From Pedobacter sp. (lineage in GTDB: Bacteria > Bacteroidota > Bacteroidia > Sphingobacteriales > Sphingobacteriaceae), in contig SEDG01000081.1 in assembly GCA_004295885.1 (NCBI GenBank), positions 1-10,626 of the forward strand: a stretch of 10,626 bases of DNA. Direction: 5' to 3'. Shown here one piece after another: positions 7,116 through 10,626 of the stretch. How positions within the stretch are numbered: the first letter of the stretch is position 1; the number at the start of each line of letters is the position of its first letter. The notes beneath the pieces are model-generated. The model was not told the DNA's origin. It saw nothing but the letters and a program-made list of their open reading frames with translations, and did no database searches. The position numbers and the translations under genes are program-made.

Positions 7116-8603
7116 ATGAAAAGAAATATATGTATCACGTTTTGTGTTTCGATCCTTCTTATTTTTAATTTGGGTTATACAGAATTACTTTACGCACAAC
7201 AAGTGGTTACCATTCGTGGAAAGGTAATCGATAAAAAAGATAAATCAGGAATAATTGGCGCCTCGGTAATTGAGGTAGATCAAAATAAAAGAACCGTAAC
7301 AGGTGTTAGTACAGACATTAATGGTAATTATGCCATTAGGGTTTCAAATACATCGCATCAAATTGTAGTTTCCTACATCGGTTATAAGACTTTCCAAGCT
7401 GGCGTTGTAGGATCAAGGACACAAATAGACGTTACCTTAGAAAGTAGCGCCAATGAACTAAATGAAGTTGTTTTAACCGCCAGAAAAACGATTAATAACG
7501 GTACGGGTTTAAATATAACAGAGCGAAATTCAACCATTGCCTCTTCTACCATTAGTGCAAAGGCTTTAGAAGAGTTAGCCGTTACTTCAATAGATCAAGC
7601 TTTGGCTGGCCGTTTATCTGGGGTAGATTTTGGTACAACCTCTGGCGATCCAGGAGCTGGGATGTCTATTCGTATTCGCGGAACATCATCTATAAATGGT
7701 TCAGCGCAACCACTTATCGTTTTAGATGGTATGCCTTATGAAACAGAAATTCCAGCAGATTTTAATTTTGGCACAGCCGATGAACAAGGTTATGCACAAC
7801 TGTTAAATATTGCGCCTTCAGACATTAAGGACATCACCGTTCTTAAGGATGCTGCATCGACTGCGGTATGGGGTTCAAGAGCTGCAAATGGAGTTTTGTT
7901 AATTAATACCAAACGTGGTGATAAAGGCAAACCAATCATCGCTTATAATTTCAAAGGGTCGATGGCTACGCAGCCAAACCCAATTCCCTTTTTAACTGGT
8001 GATCAATATTCGATGCTAATTCCAGAAGCCGTGATGAATGCAACTGGATTGCCACTTGATTTCTTAGGAAATAACGGCCAAAACAAAGCTTTCCAATATG
8101 ATCCTTCGGATGCTTATTACTATTACAACTACAGTAACAATACAAATTGGGTTGATTTAATTACAAGAACAGGCTACACCCAAGATCATAATGTTTCGGT
8201 GAGTGGTGGAGGAGAAAAAGCTAGATATTATGCTTCAGTAGGTTACTTAAACCAGACTGGTACAACAATAGGGACAGATTTAAATAGAATTACTACAAAA
8301 ATCAACCTCGATTATATTGTATCGAGTAAGATGAGGTTTAAAACAGATTTAACTTACACTCATGTAGATAACAACCTAAATTATAGTGGTTCTTTAAGAG
8401 GTATTGCTTTTAATAAAATGCCAAATATGTCTGAATATGAGTACGATGAATATGGCAATAAAACGTCTGTATACTTCTCTCCACTTTCAAATATTCAAGG
8501 TCAGTATAGTAAAACTTACAATCCGTTAGCGATGGCGATGGAAGGCTCAAGCCAGCTAACTGGAGAGAGAATTACATGGAGATTCTTACAACATGCAGTC
8601 TAA
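7116..8603 (+). CDS. SusC/RagA-type TonB-dependent outer-membrane transporter, N-terminal part (frameshifted)
   Basis: This 495-codon frame encodes the front half of a SusC-like glycan importer. It has a signal peptide (about 1-27, ending LLYAQ), a carboxypeptidase-regulatory-like beta-sandwich domain (about 32-108, GKVIDKKDKSGIIGASV to VVSYIGYKTF), a TonB-box-like segment ELNEVVLTA (114-122), and a plug domain (about 130-267). The plug carries the signatures IRIRGTSSINGSAQPLIVLDG-like (from 185) and STAVWGSRAANG (from 248). The first barrel strands follow. The frame then goes out of register and stops at 8601-8603 after the out-of-frame ending LQHAV. The rest of the barrel continues in the +1 frame. 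Alone, this product has a plug and only a fraction of the barrel, so it should not form a working transporter. It lies 24 bp after the FAS1 gene in the same operon. Family assignment is secure; functionality is doubtful unless the shift is an error. Confidence 0.95.
   Translation: MKRNICITFCVSILLIFNLGYTELLYAQQVVTIRGKVIDKKDKSGIIGASVIEVDQNKRTVTGVSTDINGNYAIRVSNTSHQIVVSYIGYKTFQAGVVGSRTQIDVTLESSANELNEVVLTARKTINNGTGLNITERNSTIASSTISAKALEELAVTSIDQALAGRLSGVDFGTTSGDPGAGMSIRIRGTSSINGSAQPLIVLDGMPYETEIPADFNFGTADEQGYAQLLNIAPSDIKDITVLKDAASTAVWGSRAANGVLLINTKRGDKGKPIIAYNFKGSMATQPNPIPFLTGDQYSMLIPEAVMNATGLPLDFLGNNGQNKAFQYDPSDAYYYYNYSNNTNWVDLITRTGYTQDHNVSVSGGGEKARYYASVGYLNQTGTTIGTDLNRITTKINLDYIVSSKMRFKTDLTYTHVDNNLNYSGSLRGIAFNKMPNMSEYEYDEYGNKTSVYFSPLSNIQGQYSKTYNPLAMAMEGSSQLTGERITWRFLQHAV
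8560..8600 (+). other. Frameshift interval inside the SusC-like gene
   Basis: The upstream frame is coding until its stop at 8601-8603. The downstream frame is open only from 8560, after a TAA at 8557-8559, so the register change must lie between them. Dropping one base, for example one T of TTCTTA at 8584-8588, gives a smooth reading WRFYNMQSKINFIY. The whole gene then becomes 1039 residues, a typical SusC length. One extra base (or two missing) explains the change. No obvious programmed +1 frameshift signal is seen. Confidence 0.85.
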
Positions 8604-10236
8604 AATCAATTTTATTTATAGACCAAGATTAAGCGCAAAACACAACCTCCAATCTTTATTATCTTTCCAAACCAACGATACAAGGTCGGCATCTTATAGC
8701 GTAACCACTTCAAATACGGCGTCTTCAGAATTACAAGATCCATCTAATCCGTCTGTAACTAATGGTTCTGGATTAGGTTTAAGTTCTGGTCAGTCGCAAT
8801 CTCGTAGTGTGGGTGTTTTGTTGCAAGCCCAGTACGAGTTTTTAGATAGATACATCATCAATATGAATGGCCGTGTAGACGGAAATTCGAAGTTTTCACC
8901 AGATAATCGTTTTGGATTTTTCCCAGGTATCTCAACCAGATGGAGAATTTCTGGGGAACCGTTTATGAAAAAATTCAAGTTTATAGATGATTTAAGTTTG
9001 CGCATGAGTTATGGTGCGAGCGGTAAAGCGCCAGGAAGTAATTATGGTTACTTCAATAATTATTCTCCATTTACTTGGTCTTACGCAGGCAAACAAGCTG
9101 TTTATCCTTCTAACATTGAGCTTGCGAAATTAAAATGGGAAACTGTAGTAGGTAAAAACGTTGGTCTTAACCTTTGGTTGTTTAACAGTCGTATCAGAAT
9201 AGACATGGAGGTTTATCAAAATACCACCAAAAATATGTTCTATAACGATTTAAGAATTGCTAGTACAACTGGTTACAATGCCATCGATATGAACATTGGT
9301 ACAATGAATAATGATGGATGGGAGATTGGTATCAACACTACGCCAATTAAAACTAAAAAATGGATTGTAGGGTTCGACTTCAACATCGCTCGTAACATCA
9401 ACAGTATTAAATCTATTTCAGAATTCTATCCGCGGGAAAGCTCAATTGGATTACCAGCTCAGGGCAGCTATAAATCGTTCTTAATTGAGGGTAATCCATT
9501 TGGTTCATACTATGGATTTAGATATAAAGGAGTGTATGTTGATCAAAATTCTACCATTGCAATTGATAAAAAAGGAAAACCCATTATAGGTCCAAACGGA
9601 CAAACTGTTTACATGAGATACAATTATCCTACGGTTGATTATGTTTTCCAGCCAGGAGACGCCATTTACGAAGATGTAAACTATGATGGCAATATCGACG
9701 AAAAAGACATGGTTTATTTAGGTAACAGTGTTCCTAAGTTTACTGGTGGTTTTGGGCCGAGTGTAGTGTTCAACGGAAATTTAAAGGTTCAGGCTTTCTT
9801 TAGCTACCGTAGCGGTTTCGATATCGTAAACACAGCTAAAATTAGCAGCACAAATATGTATGGCGTTAATAACCAAAGTACTGCCGTTTTAAGGCGCTGG
9901 CGCAATCCAGGTGATATTACTGATATGCCAAGAGCACTATATGGTGTTGGTTACAATTGGTTAGGTTCTGACAGATACGTAGAAGACGCCTCATTTATCC
10001 GTTTAAGTTCAGTTACCGTTCGTTACAATTTAACACCAATCATTTTAAGAAGATTTGCGATGAAAAGTGCCAGTATTTATGTAACTGGACAGAATTTATA
10101 TACCTGGACAAAATACACTGGGCAAGATCCAGATCACTCTTCAAGCGGTAGCAGTAATCCTTTTTCTTATGCAAAAGATGATTCACTTACGCCGCCATCT
10201 AAAACATTTACAGTTGGTTTAACCATGGGATTTTAA
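8593..10236 (+). CDS. SusC/RagA-type transporter, C-terminal beta-barrel part (frameshifted)
   Basis: This frame, open from 8560 with a first ATG at 8593, encodes the remaining outer-membrane barrel of the SusC-like protein. It shows repeated amphipathic strands (YIINMNGRVDGNSKF, GFFPGISTRWRIS), the calcium-loop-like DVNYDGNIDEKD (361-372 of this frame, about 853-864 of the restored protein), and the family-typical end SIYVTGQNLYTWTKYTGQDPD followed by FTVGLTMGF with a terminal Phe. It has no signal peptide, plug or TonB box, so ATG 8593 is almost certainly not a true start; this is the 3' portion of the gene beginning at 7116. Codon use and motifs look intact to the end with no further lesions, so the break is recent or an artefact. 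The SusD-like gene begins 10 bp after the stop codon. Confidence 0.92.
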   Translation: MQSKINFIYRPRLSAKHNLQSLLSFQTNDTRSASYSVTTSNTASSELQDPSNPSVTNGSGLGLSSGQSQSRSVGVLLQAQYEFLDRYIINMNGRVDGNSKFSPDNRFGFFPGISTRWRISGEPFMKKFKFIDDLSLRMSYGASGKAPGSNYGYFNNYSPFTWSYAGKQAVYPSNIELAKLKWETVVGKNVGLNLWLFNSRIRIDMEVYQNTTKNMFYNDLRIASTTGYNAIDMNIGTMNNDGWEIGINTTPIKTKKWIVGFDFNIARNINSIKSISEFYPRESSIGLPAQGSYKSFLIEGNPFGSYYGFRYKGVYVDQNSTIAIDKKGKPIIGPNGQTVYMRYNYPTVDYVFQPGDAIYEDVNYDGNIDEKDMVYLGNSVPKFTGGFGPSVVFNGNLKVQAFFSYRSGFDIVNTAKISSTNMYGVNNQSTAVLRRWRNPGDITDMPRALYGVGYNWLGSDRYVEDASFIRLSSVTVRYNLTPIILRRFAMKSASIYVTGQNLYTWTKYTGQDPDHSSSGSSNPFSYAKDDSLTPPSKTFTVGLTMGF

Positions 10237-10246
10237 CGCATTTTAT

Positions 10247-10626
10247 ATGAAACAGAAATTAAAATATTCAATAATCCTACTCACCATATTTGTAAGTGTG
10301 TTTGGAACGTCCTGCAAAAAATGGCTTGATCTACAACCCCAAGACGGATTAACTCGTCAAGAGTATTGGAAAACAAAAGAGCAACTAGATGCTGCGGTAA
10401 TGGGTTGTTATGCTTCACTTTTAGGAGGAAGCTCGATTCCTTTATCTAAATACCTATTTATTTGGGGCGAATTACGTGGTGATATGGTTGTGCCTGGTTT
10501 AGAAATCTCATCTGATGATGACGAGGCAAAACTAAGTGGCTTGTTAAAAGATGAATTTGATATCATGCGTACACAAATTGCATCAACTAATACTTTGGTA
10601 AACTGGGAAGCTGTATATAAAACCAT
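10247..10626 (+). CDS. SusD/RagB-type surface glycan-binding lipoprotein, 3' partial
   Basis: The frame starts at ATG 10247, 10 bp after the SusC stop, and is still open at the window edge after 126 codons. It begins with a lipoprotein signal: a hydrophobic stretch (about 8-19) and Cys23 in GTSC. The lipobox is slightly atypical because Gly rather than Leu sits at -3. The mature start KKWLDLQPQDGLTRQEYWKT matches the conserved SusD N-terminus (C..LD..P....T...YW.T). It is followed by EQLDAAVMGCYASLL, helix 1 of the family, and later NWEAVYKT, matching the conserved W..Y..I segment. SusD-like proteins cap the SusC barrel at the surface and capture glycan for import. Order and spacing after SusC are canonical. 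The substrate cannot be read from this fragment. Confidence 0.93.
   Translation, partial: MKQKLKYSIILLTIFVSVFGTSCKKWLDLQPQDGLTRQEYWKTKEQLDAAVMGCYASLLGGSSIPLSKYLFIWGELRGDMVVPGLEISSDDDEAKLSGLLKDEFDIMRTQIASTNTLVNWEAVYKT

Noticed and set aside
8560..8603. Programmed ribosomal frameshifting in the SusC gene
   Set aside because: The register change is +1 (or -2), so a -1 slippery heptamer would not serve, and no known +1 signal is visible. A mutation or sequence error is simpler.
8790..9005. 71-codon minus-strand open frame
   Set aside because: It is antisense to SusC barrel-coding sequence with no independent support.
8593..10236. Separate barrel protein starting at ATG 8593
   Set aside because: It has no signal peptide, plug or TonB box, and the frame aligns naturally as the continuation of the upstream SusC half.
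10408..10626. Minus-strand open frame at the window edge
   Set aside because: It is antisense to a clear SusD-type N-terminus read on the plus strand.

Overview
The window looks like part of a polysaccharide utilization locus (PUL) from a Bacteroidota chromosome. The evidence is low-GC DNA, a periplasm-sensing hybrid two-component regulator, a SusC/SusD outer-membrane pair, Bacteroidota-type lipoproteins, start codons without Shine-Dalgarno sites, and a TAnnTTTG-type -7 promoter box. Protein style suggests Sphingobacteriaceae (Pedobacter-like). That genus-level guess is an inference from memory, not a search result.

Layout, all on the + strand: (1) 1-183, the last 60 codons of an unidentified protein, possibly a secreted carbohydrate-active enzyme. 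(2) 185-4609, a complete 1474-residue hybrid two-component system (HTCS) regulator starting one base after the upstream stop codon. (3) 4610-4805, the only real intergenic region. It holds a near-perfect tandem 21-bp direct repeat, a -7-like box and a leader hairpin, a plausible HTCS-controlled promoter for everything downstream. (4) 4806-7091, a 761-residue lipoprotein made of about four fasciclin (FAS1)-like modules. (5) 7116-10236, a SusC/RagA-type TonB-dependent transporter split by a one-base frameshift near 8560-8600. (6) 10247 to the window end, the first 126 codons of a SusD/RagB-type lipoprotein.

Likely working model: an oligosaccharide reaching the periplasm binds the HTCS sensor, and the phosphorylated regulator binds the direct repeats and activates the FAS1-SusC-SusD operon (gaps of 24 and 10 bp). 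SusD would capture glycan at the surface, SusC would import it using TonB energy, and the FAS1 lipoprotein would be a surface accessory of unknown ligand. As read, the SusC frame is broken in the barrel. Removing one base restores a 1039-residue protein of normal family length, so this is either a recent inactivating mutation or a sequence error.

The most unusual elements are the multi-FAS1 lipoprotein as first gene of the operon, the 21-bp-period operator candidate, and the frameshifted transporter. No RNA genes, CRISPR arrays or mobile elements were seen.
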